Assembly (NCBI GenBank): GCA_017883345.1
Contig: JADGNT010000283.1
Location: forward strand, 1 to 6,701
DNA: 6,701 nucleotides
Source of the DNA: Candidatus Solibacter sp.
GTDB taxonomy: Bacteria > Acidobacteriota > Terriglobia > Bryobacterales > Bryobacteraceae
Direction: 5' to 3'
Under the pieces are notes generated by a model. That model made no database searches. It had not been told where the DNA came from and saw nothing but the letters and a program-made list of their open reading frames with translations. Below, piece after piece: positions 5,740 to 6,701 of the stretch (position 1 is the stretch's first letter; each line of letters begins with the position of its first letter). The position numbers were made by a program, and so were the translations under genes.

Positions 5740-6701
5740 TTAGTGAACATCTTTGGGGAACAGGATGGGGAGCGCGGGCTCCGCGGTGAACATGCAGCGG
5801 GCGTTGTGGCCGCAGAGCGGGATCACGGTCAGGACGTGCCTGGCGCCGAATTTCTGATTCACGTATTTGGAAAAAGCCTGGCCGCGCGCGAGGCGCGTGG
5901 GGCCCTGAGCCATGGCGGGGCAGGAGGCATCGAAGCCGCCCAGGGGCAGGATGTCGATTTCGCCGAGCAGGTAGGTCACGGGACGCGCCGCCAGTTGCTT
6001 CTTCAACTGGTCGTCGGTCTGCCTGGCGGTGTATCCGCCGGTGCGATGCTCCAACCCGTAGGGCCACTGGTCGTAGGTGGTGCAGTTGCGGCCGTCGGTG
6101 AAGGCACGGAAATCCGAGCCGTCGGCGTGGGGACGCGTGGTATCGAGGTAGGCGTAGCTGGAGGGGTTGGAGACCACGTAGGTCACCGGCACGCCCAGGT
6201 TGTCATGCACGGTGTTGGCCATGGCGTAGCGGTCTACGTACTGGCCGCCGGCGGAATGGCCGGAAACGACGATGGCCTTGAGGTTGGGGAAGACGTCTTT
6301 CTTTGCCAGCTTGCGCAGGATCTCGTCGGTGAAATCAAACGAAGTCAACTTCTCGTGGTTGGTGGCCGTGCCTCCGGAGCGCCAACTATCTCCAGTACAA
6401 CTCCAGCTCACCTCGTTGGGGGCCAACTGGTCGCGGCAACTTCCGGCGTTGGACGCGAGACGGGGTGCGATGACCAGGGTGTCGTCGAGGGCGCCGCCCA
6501 GGAAGGCGGCGGCGAGGGCGGTGCGGAAATAGTTGTCGGCGTCGCGGCCGGCGCCGTGGATCACGATGAGGGCGCGCGCGATCTGGGGATTGGGGACGTC
6601 GAGCGGGTAGGTACGGTAGATCATGGAACGCGCGGGTCCGCCCGCGAAAGTCAGCCATTCGGTGCAGTTGGCGACGGTGGTGCACGGCGCCGCCCAAGCG
6701 G
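5740..6701 (-). CDS. Secreted-type alpha/beta hydrolase (N-terminus cut by window edge)
   Basis: The frame is open from the right edge to a TAA at 5740. An internal ATG at 6624 could serve as a start, but the 25 codons upstream of it read as real protein (CTTVANCTEWLTFAGGPA), so the gene very probably begins beyond the window, likely with a signal peptide. Numbering from that internal Met: VIHGAGRDADNYF (21-33) gives the oxyanion-hole strand, SGHSAGGQYV (121-130) the nucleophile elbow with Ser124, GEIDILPLGG (221-230) the probable acid Asp224, and CGHNARCMF (271-279) the catalytic His273. Cysteines at 63, 76, 181, 235, 271 and 277, plus two in the upstream part, suggest disulfides and export. 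The layout resembles PHB-depolymerase/esterase-like secreted hydrolases; an ester is the likely bond, the substrate is unknown. The HAD operon starts 191 bases downstream on the same strand, so co-transcription is possible. Confidence 0.85.
   Translation of the reverse strand, partial: AWAAPCTTVANCTEWLTFAGGPARSMIYRTYPLDVPNPQIARALIVIHGAGRDADNYFRTALAAAFLGGALDDTLVIAPRLASNAGSCRDQLAPNEVSWSCTGDSWRSGGTATNHEKLTSFDFTDEILRKLAKKDVFPNLKAIVVSGHSAGGQYVDRYAMANTVHDNLGVPVTYVVSNPSSYAYLDTTRPHADGSDFRAFTDGRNCTTYDQWPYGLEHRTGGYTARQTDDQLKKQLAARPVTYLLGEIDILPLGGFDASCPAMAQGPTRLARGQAFSKYVNQKFGARHVLTVIPLCGHNARCMFTAEPALPILFPKDVH

Noticed and set aside
4946..5743. 265-codon plus-strand open frame opposite the HAD gene
   Set aside because: Low-complexity Glu/Ala/Gly-rich shadow that runs on into the intergenic repeat; the minus strand holds all HAD motifs.

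Overview
The window looks like a piece of a GC-rich bacterial chromosome, most likely an acidobacterium of the Solibacter/Bryobacter type. That assignment is an inference. It rests on a small two-haem cytochrome of the photosynthetic reaction-centre cytochrome c family (commonly expanded in that group, from memory), on the style of the secreted amidohydrolase and alpha/beta hydrolase, and on the short dispersed intergenic repeats. There are no tRNA, rRNA, CRISPR, phage or transposase genes. Seven protein genes are supported: six on the minus strand and one, the cytochrome, on the plus strand. Both end genes are cut by the window edges.

Layout from left to right. (1) Bases 1-1496, minus: a polytopic GT-C-like membrane protein, C-terminus missing. 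(2) About 1640-1686: two tandem hairpins, probably the terminator of the next gene. (3) 1690-2175, minus: a secreted amidohydrolase of the N-acyl-D-amino-acid deacylase type that has lost its catalytic core by an in-frame internal deletion. (4) 2176-2317: a divergent intergenic region with an inverted repeat. (5) 2318-2689, plus: the periplasmic diheme cytochrome c. (6) 2701-2777: a REP-like inverted doublet between convergent genes. (7) 2801-5548, minus: a tightly packed three-gene operon. It is transcribed in the order HAD phosphatase, deoxyhypusine-synthase-like protein, PfkB/RfaE1-like sugar kinase, with overlaps of 14 and 4 bases. (8) 5549-5739: an intergenic stretch carrying a degenerate short-period repeat. 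(9) 5740-6701, minus: a cysteine-rich alpha/beta hydrolase, N-terminus missing.

The most interesting part is the three-gene operon. A sugar kinase, a phosphatase and a protein with the deoxyhypusine synthase fold (but no visible catalytic-lysine motif) are translationally coupled. This suggests a small pathway acting on a phosphorylated sugar-like metabolite, perhaps heptose-like. The fold assignments come from motifs read directly in the translations. The shared pathway is inference and the substrate is unknown.
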